From contig CP074402.1 of NCBI GenBank assembly GCA_018388625.1, positions 186,001 through 250,000 of the forward strand: DNA of 64,000 bases, read 5' to 3'. The stretch is from Nocardiopsis eucommiae (GTDB taxonomy: Bacteria; Actinomycetota; Actinomycetes; Streptosporangiales; Streptosporangiaceae). This document shows, one piece after another, positions 47,989-60,073 of this stretch. The notes under the pieces are model-generated. The model worked only from the letters and a program-made list of their open reading frames with translations, was not told where the DNA came from and did not search any database. The translations under genes were made by a program, and so were the position numbers. How positions within the stretch are numbered: the first letter of the stretch is position 1; each line of letters starts with the position of its first letter.

Positions 47989-50900
47989 CTACGCGGGGGT
48001 TCGCTCCAGCCGACCTGGACCAGGTCGGGGCGCTTGCCGCGCAGGGCCAGCTGGGCCCGGCCCTGCGGCAGCTGCTTCGAGGCCGCGCCGTTGGCCAGGC
48101 GGCCCTCCATCCGGTCACCGGAGAACAGCACACCCGGGGTGGCCATGTCGCTCAGCGACTGGAGGACCGGCTCGAACATCGCCCGCGCCGTGCCGCCGGT
48201 ACGGCGGGCGGCGATGATGTGCAGGCCCAGGTCCGCGCCCTGGGGGATGAACTTCGCCAGGGACGCCAGCGGGTTGCTGCGGGAGGCGAGCATGTCCATG
48301 TCGTCCACGATCACGTACAGGTCGAGCCCCTTCCACCAGCTGCGTTCCCGCAGCTGCTTGGGGGTCACGTCCGGACCGGGCAGGCGCTGCTGGAGCGAAC
48401 CGGCGAGGTTGTCCGCGACGGCCTTGGTCTGCTCCGCCGTCGTGCAGTAGGCGAGCAGGTGGTCCTCCGGCACCAGCTCCAGGTGGGACCGGCGGAAGTC
48501 GACCATCACGATGCCCAGCTCCTTCGCCGGGCGCTTCACGATCTGCTTGACCAGCCCTCGGATGAGCGTGGACTTGCCGGTCTGCGGGTCCCCGAAGACC
48601 ACCAGGTGCGGGTCTCGGTCCAGGTTCGTGACGGCCGGGGCGAGCGAGCTCTCCGCCATGCCCAGCACGAGCTCGCGGGACCGGGTGCGGCCGGACTTGC
48701 GGCCCTTGAGCAGGTCGTCCAGTTCCACGCGGGCGGGCAGCGTCCGCACACCCTGGACGGCCGCCTGCGGCCAGCGTTCCCGGACCCGCTTGATCAGGTC
48801 CTGGATGCCGTCGGTCAGGTCCTCGTCGCTCGCGACACCGTCCACACGGGGCAGCGCCACCTGGGCGTGGTACTCCTCCGACGTCAGACCACGGCCCGGG
48901 GAGTCCTTCGGGATGTCCTCCGCGATCTTGCGGCCGATCCCCGAGTCCATCGGGTCGCTCAGGCGCAGCTCGAACCGCCCGCCGAAGAGCGCCTGCAACC
49001 GGGACCGGACCTGGGACGACGCCGCGCCCGTCAGGATCGTGTGCACGCCCAGGGAGGGTCCCCGCGTCGCGATGTCCATCAGGAAGTCGTCGGCCGCGTC
49101 GAAGGAGTCGCGGACCGCCGACCACCCGTCGATCATCAGGAACAGGTCGCCCACGACGTCGGACGGCACCCTGCCCTCCGCCCGGGCTTGGCGCAGGGCG
49201 GCGGGGGAGTCGAGCTTGTGCTTGCGGAAGACGCGCTGGCGACGGTCCAGGTGCCCGGAGACGTCCGTGAGGATGCGCTGCACCCTCTCCGGATCGGAGC
49301 GCCCGGCCACGCCGGCCACGTGCGGGAGCTCGTCCATCGCCTGGAGCGCTCCGCCGCCGAAGTCGATCGCGTAGACCGCCACCCGGCCGGGCGGGTACCG
49401 CCAGGCCAGGCTCGTGATGACCGTCCTCAGCAGGGTGGACTTGCCGGACTGGGGACCGCCCAGGACGACGATGTTGCCCTCGCCGCCGGTGAAGTCCAGT
49501 TCGGCGGGGACCACGCGCTGTTCACGCGGGATGTCGGTCAGGCCGAAGACAGCCTTCGCCTCCGCCGCGTCCGGTTCGGTGCCCTCGCCCTCGAGGTCCT
49601 CGCCCTCTCCGAGGTCGGTGAGGACGCTGTCGAAGGTCAGCATCTCGGGCATCGGCGGCAGCCAGACGGGGCGCACCGGGTCGGCACCCGAGGCCACCAG
49701 CCGGTCCACGGTCACCTGGAGGGTGGTCCGCTTCTGCTGCTTGGGCTTCTCCTCCGCCTTCGCCCTGATGGAGTCCACGAGGGACTCCACCAGCGAACCG
49801 GTCCCGGTCACCTTGTTCAGCCCGTTGTAGGACAGCAGCGGCAGGACCGGGTCGTGCTCGGTTTTCTCCTCCTTGACCGGCGGCTCGTAGGGCTGGGAGA
49901 CCATGGCGGCCTTGAACCGTTCGAAGACGGACGTGTCGACCTTCAGGTAGCCCGAACCGGGTTCCGGCGGCAGGTGGTAGGCGTCTCCGACACCGATCGC
50001 CTCCCGGCTCTCCGCCTCGGAGAAGGTCCGCAGGCCCACCCGGTAGGACAGGTGGGACTCCAGCCCCTTGATCTTGCCGGACTCCAGGCGCTGGGTGGCG
50101 AGCAGCAGGTGTACGCCGATGGACCGGCCGATGCGGCCGATCGCCACGAACAGCTCCGCGAAGTCCGGGTGCGCGGTGAGCAGCTCGGAGAACTCGTCGA
50201 TGATGATGAGCAGGTGCGGCAGCGGCTCCAGCTCGGGGTTGGTCTCCCGGGCCGCCTCGTAGGCGTGCAGGTTGGGCAGGTTGCCCGCGTTCTTCAGGAT
50301 CTGCTGGCGTCGCAGCAGCTCACCGAAGGTCGCCTCCCGGAAGCGGACCACCAGGCCGTCGTCGTCCGCGAGGTTGGTGATGAGCCCGGCACTGTGCGGC
50401 AGGCGGTCGGTGTCGGCGAAGGTCGCGCCGCCCTTGAAGTCCACCAGCAGGAGCGCCAGGTTCTCCGGTGAGTGGTTGATGACCAGGGACGCCACCATGG
50501 TGCGCAGCATCTCCGACTTGCCGGAGCCCGTCGCGCCGACCACGAGGCCGTGGGGCCCCATGCCGCCGAACGCCGACTCCTTGAGGTCCAGCAGGACCGT
50601 GTTGCCGCCCGGCCCCACGCCGATGGGCACACGAAGGTAGTCGCCGGTGCTGCGCTTGCGCCAGGTACGGCGCGTGTCCAGTTCGGCCACGTCGGACACC
50701 CCGAGGATCTCCGGGAGCCCCACCGTCTCGTGCATGGCGTCGTCGCCGTCGGTCACCGCGATGCCGTAGGGGGCGAGGACCCGGGCGAGGGTCGTCAGCC
50801 GCGCGACGTCGGAGCGGTCCGCCCTGCCCTCCAGGGGGACGTGCGTCGGGTCGTCGTCGGTCCCGGTGCCCTCGGTGTCCTCCTTGAGGGTTCCGTCGGC

Positions 50901-52018
50901 CTCGATCCGCAGCCGGAGCTGCACGCCCTCGGGCTCCTCCCTGCGGTCCGACACGAGGGTGATGACGTGGATGCCGAGGTCGGCCAGGTTCGAGACCGGC
51001 GGTTCGGCGTGCAGACCGGACAGGGTCGACTGGTACTCACCGTCCAGGACCACCACGAGCCGTTGCGTCCCCGGGCCCGGGGGCTTGCCGCGACGGCGTT
51101 GCAGGTCGACGGTGCGGCGCTCGATCTCGTCCGAGAGCAGCTCCGCGATCTGCACGGTGTTCCCCGAGACGAACCGGGCGGGCATCGGCCCGTCCATGGC
51201 GTCGTCGAAGGTGTTGTGGGGCAGCCACTTCAGCCACTCCCACCGGTCCCGGAGCTTCTGGTCACGGACCACGCCGACGCGGAGGTCGTGCGGGGAGTGG
51301 AAGACCGACAGCTGGGCGATCATCGACCGGGCGAGCCCGCGCCCGGCCGCGCGGTCGCCGTTGATCGCGATCACGCCGTACTTGCGCAGGGAGACGACCA
51401 GCGGCATCTCCGGCACGTCACCGTAGAGCTCGATGAGCTGGTCGGCGGCCCCCTGGCAGACGGGGTCGTAGACGATCAGGGGGAGGAGGTGTCCACCTTG
51501 AGTTTGAGCCGTCGGGCGAGCGGGCGGGTCCCCGAGCCCACACGGACGTCGAGGAAGTCGGGGTCGGACGCTCTGCGCTCCCACCGCCGCGCCCGGGACC
51601 GCGCCGGTTCCGTGAGAAGGTCGGGTGGCGGGTGCCGGAAGGCGTTGTCGGAACGTTGTGTGGCGGCGACCTCGCGCACGATCTCGCGCAGCTGGTCCAG
51701 GTAGTCGACGTAGCGTTCCCGCTGCTCCCGAATGCGTTTACGGGGGCCGTTGTGCTGGGCGACGAACATGATGATGCCGACGATCACGCTGGCGATCATG
51801 ATCATCACGCCCGCGACCATCATCAACGGCCGGTGTCCCATGGTGATGGACATCAGGAGGGAGCCGGAGCCGGTGATGATGGGCATGATGATCATCGCGC
51901 CCGAGCTGCCCGCCGGGGCGTTCTCCGGCATCTGTGGCGGAGTCGCGATGACCAGGGGAGAGTTCCCGGGAGCTGGCGGGGTGTCGCGGGCGGGGCGGGG
52001 AACTGGTCTCGTCGCCAC
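47989..52018 (-). CDS. eccC: type VII secretion ATPase EccC (two frameshifts)
   Basis: A 1343-residue protein after repair, the normal size of a fused EccC. Two membrane helices lie in about residues 40-95 (M-V-A-G-V-M-I-M-I-A-S-V-I-V-G-I-I-M), followed by three FtsK/SpoIIIE ATPase domains with Walker A motifs G-A-T-G-S-G-K-S (near 495), G-G-P-Q-S-G-K-S (near 860) and G-D-P-Q-T-G-K-S (near 1143); the first domain has the acidic I-I-I-D-E-F-S-E Walker B. It drives WXG100 export at the membrane. One base is missing in each of the runs 51479-51483 and 47995-47999. The GTG at 52018 is preferred. It is divergent from eccD. Confidence 0.93.
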
Positions 52019-52090
52019 GGGGGTCCCTTCTCCGTCCACCTGTGAGGTCTCGAGTCTGGGTGACTACGCTATAGATGATCTCGTGAACAT

Positions 52091-52110
52091 CGCGAATCAC
52101 CTAATTCGCG
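52091..52110. promoter_or_regulatory. inverted repeat in the eccC-eccD divergent promoter region
   Basis: CGCGAAT and ATTCGCG form a perfect 7-bp inverted repeat with a 6-base centre. It lies 73 bases from the eccC start and 58 from the eccD start, in an A/T-richer stretch that also holds TATAG on the minus strand (around 52068-52073), a candidate -10 for eccC. A shared operator is plausible. Confidence 0.45.
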
Positions 52111-52167
52111 TCTGGCACAGCCCTTAGCCATGGAAAAAAGCACACACATTGACAAAGAGGGTCTCGG

Positions 52168-53508
52168 GTGAGCGGATACTGCAGGGTCACGATCACCGGA
52201 CCCCAGAACTGGGCCGATCTGGCGCTACCGGGGAGCGTGCCGGTCGCCGCGCTCATGCCGCGCATCATCGAGGTGTGCGTCCCCGAGGATGAGCCCTCCG
52301 ACCCGGCCTCCTGGTCCCTCACGACGGTCGACGGGAACCCGGTGCGGTCCGACGAGCCGCTGGAGGGCGCCGGAGTCTACGACGGGGACGTCCTCCTCCT
52401 CGACCGCGTGGTGGCTCCGAGCCGCCCCGCGCACGTCGACGACGTACGCGGCGCGGTCGAGGACAGCGTGGACGAGACCGCGTGGATCTGGAACCCGACG
52501 ACCACGCTGTCGTTCGGCCTGCTCGTGGGCGGTATCGGCCCGCTGCTGATGCTGTTCCTCATGATGTGGCTGCGCCCCTCGGTGGGATATCTGGGAGTGG
52601 CGGCCTTCGGCACGCTCCTGACGGTCGGGACGATGCTGCTGGCCGCCCGCCGTCCCCTGCCCGTCGTCGCGAACGTCCTCTTCGCGACGGCCTGCGTGTG
52701 GGGAGGCGCCACGGCGGTCCTCACCGCGCAGCTCGTGGTCAACGCGTCACCCCTCACCATGGCCGGGATCGCGCTGTCCGGCGGGCTGCTCGTGGCGTTG
52801 ATCGGCTGGTCACTGCACGAGACCGGGCTCTCCTACATCGCGGGGCTCACGGTGGTGGCCCTCGCCGCCGGTGTGCTGGTGCTGGTCGGGATCTTCGTGG
52901 ATCCGACACAGGGGGTGCGGGCGATGGGTATCGCGCTGACCCTGTGCGTGGGCGCCCTGCCGCGTGTGGCGATGGTGATGGGCGGCCTCTCCGGGCTCGA
53001 CTACGAGGTCGGGCGGTCGGGCCAGGTGGCCACGGAACGCTTCGAGGAGACCTTCACCAACAGCGACCGCCTGCTGTTGGGGATCGTCATGGGCACCGCC
53101 GTCGCGGGCGGCGCCGTCACCGTCCTCCTCGCCTACTTCGGTTCGAGCATCCCCGACCTGCTGCTGTGCGCTCTCCTCGGTGTGCTGCTGGTGATGCGCT
53201 CCCGCCTGTTCGACCGCATTCGGCACGTGCTGCCGCTGCGGCTGGCCGGGGTCGTGGGCCTGGGCGCGGCGGGAGTCGCGGTGGTCACGCAGTATCCGGT
53301 GTTCGGCCCCTGGCTCCCGGTGGCCGTGCTCCTCGGAGGCATCCTCCTCAGTGTCCTGAGCTGGGTGAAGCTGAACGACGTCCCCAGGGCCTCGCTGAGG
53401 AGGGTCCTCAACTGGACCGAGATCCTCGTCATCATGGCGATGTGCGTGATGTTCGCCTGGGGAATGGGCCTGTTCGAGTTCGTGGCCGGTATGACCGGAG
53501 CCAACTGA
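52168..53508 (+). CDS. eccD: type VII secretion channel protein EccD
   Basis: A 446-residue protein: an N-terminal ubiquitin-like YukD domain (about residues 3-85, C-R-V-T-I-T-G-P to G-D-V-L-L-L-D-R), then about eleven membrane helices in the remainder, the EccD plan. EccD lines the T7SS membrane channel. The GTG start follows AGAGGG. It stands alone on the plus strand; eccB, eccE and mycP, which usually lie beside it, are not in this window. The intact frame and normal length argue that the secretion locus is functional. Confidence 0.92.
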   Translation: MSGYCRVTITGPQNWADLALPGSVPVAALMPRIIEVCVPEDEPSDPASWSLTTVDGNPVRSDEPLEGAGVYDGDVLLLDRVVAPSRPAHVDDVRGAVEDSVDETAWIWNPTTTLSFGLLVGGIGPLLMLFLMMWLRPSVGYLGVAAFGTLLTVGTMLLAARRPLPVVANVLFATACVWGGATAVLTAQLVVNASPLTMAGIALSGGLLVALIGWSLHETGLSYIAGLTVVALAAGVLVLVGIFVDPTQGVRAMGIALTLCVGALPRVAMVMGGLSGLDYEVGRSGQVATERFEETFTNSDRLLLGIVMGTAVAGGAVTVLLAYFGSSIPDLLLCALLGVLLVMRSRLFDRIRHVLPLRLAGVVGLGAAGVAVVTQYPVFGPWLPVAVLLGGILLSVLSWVKLNDVPRASLRRVLNWTEILVIMAMCVMFAWGMGLFEFVAGMTGAN

Positions 53509-53686
53509 TCCCGGTGCGTTGATTTCTCGAGGAATTCGCCCGGGTGTTCGCACCTTTCCGCTTTCCATTCCGCTCTCGGAGGGGAGTGGACGATCACCCG
53601 TCGACTCCTCGGCGGCGTGACGGGAACGGTGCCGGGGCGGGGGCATTCCCGGTTCCCGCGTCGGTGGGGTGACTGGCTTCGCGGGG

Positions 53687-55730
53687 CTATTCGGGGAATC
53701 CGTGCAGGACCTCGAAGCTCTCGGCGTCCACGATGAGGAGCCGTTCCCCGTCGGGGGTGACGGTCGCCATCACCGTGCCCTCCGGGTGGAAGCCCAGCTG
53801 CGAGTAGAGCGGTGCCCCGCCCTCGGTCAGCAGCTCCCCGGTGGCCGTGTCCCACACGCGCCCTCCCCGCTCCGAGGCGCCGTCGTCGCCGCTGGCGACC
53901 AGCCGCGACCCGTCCGAGGAGAAGTGGATCTCGTACAGCGGGTGGCCGTTGGTCCCGGGCGCTTCCAGGGGCGTGGTCGCGCCGCTGTCGAGGTCGTACA
54001 GCGCGGTGTCCTCGGGACCGGTGGTGACGGCGAGCAGCGAGGGATCTGTCGGGTGGAAGGCCAGGTGCTTGAGGTGGTGCCCCGTGTCGTCGGGCACGGC
54101 GGGGAAGTCCTCGTTGGGGAGCTCCAGGACGGTCTGCCGGGCGTCCAGGTCCCACACGAGAGAGGTGCCGGTCCCCGAATAGTCGCTGACGACCAGCAGG
54201 GAACCGTCCGCGTTGAAGTGCAGGTCCCGGGCGTGGGAGTCGGTCCCGATCTCGAACTCCACCTCCGCGGCCGCCAGGTCCCACACCTGGACCAGGGGCG
54301 CGCCCTCGGCGTCGTTGACCGAGGCCGCCAGCCGTGTCCCGTCGGCGGTCGGCACGGACCGGTTCCACTCGCCGAGTTCCTCGTCGAACAGGTGCCGGGC
54401 CCGGTCCGCTCCGGGGTCCCAGACCAGGGCGGCGTCGAGGACGGTCCCCACGACGGTGCCGTCCGCGCCCACGGCCAGGTGGTTGGGGCGCTGCTCGAAC
54501 CGGCGGAGCTCCTCCCCGGTCCGCCAGTCCACCTCGACCAGGTGCTCCGTGCCCGAGACGTACAGGCTCTCCCCTTCGGGGGCGAAGCCGACGCCCAGCA
54601 GCCGGTCCCCGAAGACCTCGGAGGGTTCCGGAGGCGTCTCCCGGACTCCCTCGGCCTCCGGGGCGGCCTCGCTCCGCCAGGGGGCGGTGGACAGGAGGCC
54701 GAGGGTCGCCGCCATCACCACGACGGCCACCACGGCGGCCCCGACGACGAGGGCGGTGCGGGCCCGTCGGCCTCGCGGCGGGGTGACGGGCACCGGGGAG
54801 ACGGGCGTCGGCGGGGCGACCACGGCGCGCGCCCGCGACTCGTGGGCGCTGACGGCCTCGCTGACCCGAGGGGGCAGCCAGCCGTGTTCGGCGGACGGCA
54901 GGGGCCCTGCGGAGAGCTCGCGCACGAGGGCGTCGGCCGTGGGGCGCTCGGCGGGGTCCTTCGCCAGGCACCGGGCCAGGAGCGGGCGCAGGGCCTCCGG
55001 AACGCCGTCCAGGTCGGGGGCCGCGCCGACCACCCGGGGAGGACGTCGGCCGCGCGGCCGGTGCCGAAGGGCGGTCGGCCGGTGGCGGCGAGGACCACCA
55101 CGCCGGCGAGGGAGAAGACGTCGCTGGCCGGAGAGGTCCCCCGCCCCCTGACCTGCTCGGGTGAGGTGTACGTGGGGGTGCCGAAGCTCTGGCCGGTCCG
55201 GGTGAGGACGGTGCCCTCGACGGCGCGGGCGATGCCGAAGTCGATCACCTGCGGGCCGCGCGGGGACAGCAGCACGTTGCTCGGCTTGAGGTCCCGGTGC
55301 ATGAGCCCGGCGGCGTGGATCGCCTGGACGGCGCCGGCCAGGCCGAGGGCCAGGACCCGCAGCGAGGGTTCGGGGAAGGGGCCGTTCTCGCGGACCGCCT
55401 CCTTGAGCGTGGGGCCCGGGACGTACTCGGTGGCCATCCACGGCGGGTCCGCGTCGGTATCGGCGCTGAGCACCGCCGGGGTGTACGGGCCGCGCACGCG
55501 CTGGGCGGTGCGCACCTCGCGGGCGAAGCGGGAACGGAACTCCTGGTCCCCGGCGAGGTCCTCCTTGACCACCTTGACCGCGGCCAGGCGGCCCTCGGGG
55601 GTGCGGGCGAGGAGGACCTCGCCCATGCCGCCCGCGCCCAGGGGGCGAGGACGCGGTGAGGGCCGATGTGGGAGGGACCGGTGGGGGAAGGGCCGGTGTG
55701 AGAGGGGTCGGTGGGGTTCGGGGGACGCAC
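53687..55730 (-). CDS. Ser/Thr protein kinase with C-terminal WD40-like propeller, copy 1 (two frameshifts)
   Basis: A 681-residue receptor-type kinase after repair. The kinase domain has G-A-G-G-M-G-E-V, the ATP lysine in A-A-V-K-V-V-K-E-D, the active loop H-R-D-L-K-P-S-N-V-L, D-F-G-I-A-R and S-P-E-Q, all intact. A membrane helix near residue 325 leads to an outside propeller (V-W-D-L-D-A-R-Q-T-V, L-A-F-H-P-T-D-P-S, V-W-D-T-A-T-G-E-L-L). Runs 55036-55039 and 55641-55645 each lack one base. It is closest to the fourth copy (shared A-R-A-V-E-G-T-V-L-T-R-T-G-Q). The GTG at 55730 has AGGAG 11 bases upstream. It would sense outside cues and phosphorylate cytoplasmic targets. Confidence 0.85.
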
Positions 55731-55783
55731 GGGGTGGTCAGCTCCTGGGGGACGGATACGGGTCGGCGGGTTCTCCTGGCCGG

Positions 55784-57779
55784 TCAGCTCAGCTCCTCCA
55801 CCACCTCGAAGGTGTCGGGGTCGACCAGGACCAGTGCGCCCTCGACGGCGGTGACGGCGGCGAGGACCCCGCCGTCCGGGTGGGGGACCAGGGCGCTGTA
55901 GGCACCGATGGCCTCCCTGCCCTCAGCGAGGTCCGCGCCGCTGGTCAGGTCCCACACGTACGTGTGGAACCGCCACGCCCCGGGCCCGGTGCCCACCTGC
56001 CAGGTCGCGTACACGCGGTCCCGTCCACCGTCCACCAGGAGCCGGGTGAGGAAGGGATCGTCGTCCGTCTCGAACTCCTCCCGGGTGAAGGAGGTGACCT
56101 CGGCCCCGGTGGTGTAGTCGCTGACGACGATGCTGTCGTCGTCGAGGTAGGCCACCTGGGTCTCACCACGGACCGCGGCGAGCCGGGTGTTCGAGGCACC
56201 GACGACGACGTGGACCTCCTCGCCGGTCTCGGCGTCCCAGACGTGGATCTCGCCGCCGCTGTTGGTGGCGAAGTGCCGGTCGTCCACGAACACCGTGCCG
56301 TACTGCGTGCCGGGGGCCATGGGCTCGCCCGCCGCACCGGTGGCGGTGTCGATCACCACGGTGCCGTCCTCGCCGCTCGTGCCGCTGAGGGTCACCGCCA
56401 GCAGGCCGCCGTCCGGTGAGAAGTCCATGGCCTCCACGTCCCTCGGCTTGAGGAGCCAGCGGCCGTTGCCGTCCGGGCCCTCCTGTGCGCCCAGGTGCTC
56501 GGTGGTGGTGCCCGCGGACAGGTCGTGGGTGTACCCGATCCTCACCGGGTGCTCACGGCCCTCGTACTCGACCGGCTGGGCGGAGGTCACGGTGCAGCCG
56601 GACGGGGAGAACCTCGGTTCGACACCGTAGGTCGAGCGCGTCGTCGGCTGTGCGACCAGCTCTCCGGCGTCCCAGTCCCAGACCGTGAGCCCGGCGGTGG
56701 AGGTCGCGGCGAGCACGGCCCCGTCGGGGGAGAAGACGGGGCCCCAGAACGTGGTGTCGTCGGGCAGGGGCTCCTCGGGCGCGGGGAGCCAGGGGCCGTC
56801 GAGGCAGCCCGCCCCGGTGACCAGGGCCGGGGCTTCGGGGGCCCGGGGTTCCGGCGCCGCCTCGCCGCCGAACCGCGCGTACACCGCCCCCGCCCCCGCC
56901 AGCACCACGAGGGCCAGGGCCCCGGCGCCGAGCGCCAGGGCGCGGCCCCGTCTCCGGGGGCGGGCGCGTCGCCGGTGGGTGTCAGCATCGCCCTCTGCGC
57001 GTCGGCGACCGTGTCGATCGCCGCCCGCACTGGGGAGGCCAGGCGGCGGGCTCCGCCGGGCCGCCGAGCATCCGTACGAGGTCGTCGGCGCTGGGGCGCA
57101 GCCGGGGGTCGTGTTTGAGGCAGGCGTCGATCAGGCCGCGCAGCTGCAGGGGCACCCGGGCCAGCCCGTCGGGCCCCTCCACGCCGCTGGCCGCGAAGCA
57201 CAGGGTGGAGGCCCACGAGAACACGTCCGTGGCCGGGGTGGCCCCGCCCTCGGGTGCGGCGAAGGCCGGGTGCGGCGCGCGCCGTTCGGTGTCGCTGGTC
57301 GCCCACTCCAGGCCGGGGTCGGCCAGCAGGGCGGTAAGGGGTGACAGGAGCACGCCGTCCGGCCACAGGGAACCGTGCGCCCGGTGCGAGGTATGGAGGT
57401 CGTCCAACCCCTGGGCGAGGGCCAGTGCGAGCGGGTGCAGGGCGTCCGCCGGGAGCGGGCCGTTCGCGGCGACGAGCTCGGCCAGGCTCGGGCCGAGGGG
57501 GCGCGACACCGCGACCCAGGGCACCGCGCCGCGCAGGTCGGCGTCGCGGACCGCGCACACGTGCGCGCTGGCGAGTCCCGCCGCCGACGTCACCTGGTGG
57601 GTGAAGGAGGAGCGGAAGGCGGGGTCGGTGGCGTACTCCGGGCGGACCACCTTCACCGCGACGGGGTCCTCCGCGCGCACGGCGCCCAGGTAGACGCGCG
57701 CGTAGGCGTCCTCGCCCAGACGGGCGTACAGACGGTGCGGCCCGACGGAGGGCGGGTCGTGCGGATGGAGGGGGAACAT
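55784..57779 (-). CDS. pseudokinase with WD40-like propeller, copy 2 (two frameshifts)
   Basis: A 665-residue protein with the same plan as its neighbours but a degenerate kinase core. The lysine is kept (V-A-V-K-V-V-R-P-E-Y), the catalytic loop reads H-R-A-H-G-S-L-W-P-D-G-V-L-L with no H-R-D aspartate, and D-F-G is replaced by D-P-G. The Gly loop is also altered (G-E-D-A-Y-A-R-V). A membrane helix near residue 290 leads to an outside propeller with W-D-A-E-T-G-E-E-V. Frame breaks fall in the run 56956-56960 and near 57050-57064, each needing one base. GGAAGG precedes the ATG at 57779. It may regulate the flanking active kinases, which is inference. Confidence 0.82.
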
Positions 57780-58003
57780 GGGCCCTTCCGGGTCGTGGGG
57801 TGGCGTGCGGGGCGGGGGGTGACCAGAGGACAGGGGCGAGGGGGACGTGGGCATGGCGGGGTTGGTGGGGTGGCCTGGTGTGGCGTGCGGGTGGTCGTCC
57901 GCCCGCCTCCGCCGACGTCCGTGGGCGCCCGCCCGCCGCTGTGCCCTGGAATCCGCGTCGAGGAGCGGTGGCGGGCGACGGACGGGACGGTCCGGGACAC
58001 TCC

Positions 58004-60057
58004 CTAGAAGCGGTCGATGATGCGCATCTCCCGGGGGTCCACGACCCACATCCCGTTGCCGGAGGAGGGGACGCCGATGATGACCTCGCCCCCGGGGTGC
58101 GCGCTGATCTCCCACAGGAAGCCCTCGCCGGACTCGGAGGTCAGCTCCTCGCCCGTGGAGTACTCCCAGATCCTCATCTCCGCGTGCTCGGGGTCGTAGT
58201 CCGACGGGACGAAGGTGGCGTACACGCGGTCGGCCGCCACGCTGTACGCGACCTGGTGCAGCGACAGGTCCTCGTCCAGCTCCTCGGTGAGGAACGGGAC
58301 GCTCTCATCGGAGACCACGCTCTGGGCGCGCGCTCCCTGCGCGTCGGTGTGGACCAGGGTCTCCTCGTCGGCGAAGCTCAGGGCCGAGGGGTCGGTGCCC
58401 GGGATCTCCTCACCCGTGGCGACGCTCTCACCGGTCGCGGCGTCCCAGACCGTCGTGCGTTCGAGGATGTCCTGGGCGGCGACGTACCCGCCGTCGGGGG
58501 AGACGGCGACCGACGTGACGGTGTTCCCGATGTCGCCGTAGACGGTGGCCAGCTCCCCGGTCCCCAGGTCGTACTCCACGACCCCGGAGTCCACCCCGTA
58601 GTCCCCGTTGCCGACGACCAGGCGCGCGTTGTCCGGGGTGAAGGCGACCGCGCCCACCTCGTACCCCTCGGAGAGGACCGTCACCTCCCCGCTCTCCAGC
58701 GAGTACACGTACGCGCCGTCGTCGGAGGCGTAGGCGAGCGCGCAGTCGTCGGGGCTGAACACCGGGTGGCCGAACCCGGACGCGATCTCGGCCTCGATGA
58801 GGGCGAGCTCCTCCTGGTTCCGCCAGTCCCACAGCGCCACCCCGCCGGTCGCCGCGACCGCGAGCACCTCGCCGTCGTGGGAGAAGCTCGTGTGGAAGAG
58901 GCCGCTGTCGCCCTGGTTGGGCACGGTCATCTCGTCGTTGGCCGCCTCGGTGTACGCGGGGGCCAGGTGCTCGGAGGGCGAACAGACCTCTCGGTCCGGC
59001 ACACCCGACTCCTCCCCGGCGGCCGCGTCCGACCCGGATCCGAGCAGACCGGCGTCCCGCGCCGCCCACACGCCCAGGCCGCCGACCATGGTCAGGGCCA
59101 GGGAGGCGGCTCCGACGATCAACAGGCGGCGCCCGACCGTCCCGCCCGTGCTGCCCGCGCCCGCCGAGCGGACCACGTTCCCGTACTCGTGGGCGACGCC
59201 GTCGACCCGGGCGGCGGCGGCCGGGGGCAGCCAGACGTCGGACGACGCCGCCGGGGCGGTGGGCCCGCCGAGGGCCTGGAGCACCTGGGCCGCGTTGGGC
59301 CTGCGGGAGGGGTCCTTCTCCAGACACGCCGTGACGACGCCGCGCAGGGAAGCGGGGACGCCGTCGAGGTCGGGTTCCAGGTTGGCGATCCGGTAGAGCA
59401 CCGCCGAGGGGTGGCCGTCGCCGAAGGGTCCGTGGCCGGTGAGGGCGTGGACCAGGAGCCCGCCGAGCGCGAAGACGTCGGCCGCCGCCCCGCTCTCCCG
59501 GCCCTCCACCGTCTCGGGGGCCATGTACCCCGGGGTGCCGGTGATCCTCTCCTCCTCGCCGCTCCGCGCGTCCTCCAGCGCGCGGGCGATGCCGAAGTCG
59601 ATCACCTGGGGACCGGAGGGGAGACCATGACGTTGCCGGGCTTGAGGTCGCGGTGGACCAGGCCCGTGGCGTGCACGCGTTCCAGGGCCTGGGCGATGCC
59701 GCGCCCCATGAACCGCACCGCGTGTTCGGGCAGCGGGCCGGTGTCCTGGACCAGGTCCTGGAGGGAGGGGCCCATGACGTACTCGGTGGCCAGCCACGGG
59801 GTCTGGCCCGAGGTGTCGGCGGCGAGCACCCGCGGCGTGTAGTTGCCGTGCACGCGCTGGGCGAGTTCGAGCTCGCGGGCGAACCGCTCCCGGAAGCCGG
59901 GGTCGTAGGCGTACTCGGCCCGGACGACCTTCACCGCGGCGGGGGAACCGGAGGGGTCCAGGCCGAGGTAGACGCGTCCCATGCCACCGGAGCCGAGCAG
60001 GGCGACGACTCGGTAGTGGCCGACCCGTCCGGGGTCGTGGGGGGCGGGGTGCTCCAT
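58004..60057 (-). CDS. Ser/Thr protein kinase with WD40-like propeller, copy 3 (one frameshift)
   Basis: A 684-residue receptor kinase. The core is complete: L-L-G-S-G-G-M-G-R-V, A-A-V-K-V-V-R-A-E-Y, H-R-D-L-K-P-G-N-V-M, V-I-D-F-G-I-A-R-A and M-A-P-E. A membrane helix near residue 320 (L-L-I-V-G-A-A-S-L-A-L-T-M-V) leads to a propeller with blades such as V-A-L-W-D-W-R-N-Q-E and T-T-V-W-D-A-A-T-G-E-S. One C is missing in the run 59618-59621, between V-M-V-S-P and S-G-P-Q-V-I. It starts at 60057, 16 bases after the stop of copy 4, with GGAAGG before the ATG, so the two are probably co-transcribed. Confidence 0.87.
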
Positions 60058-60073
60058 GGTGCCTTCCGGGAGG

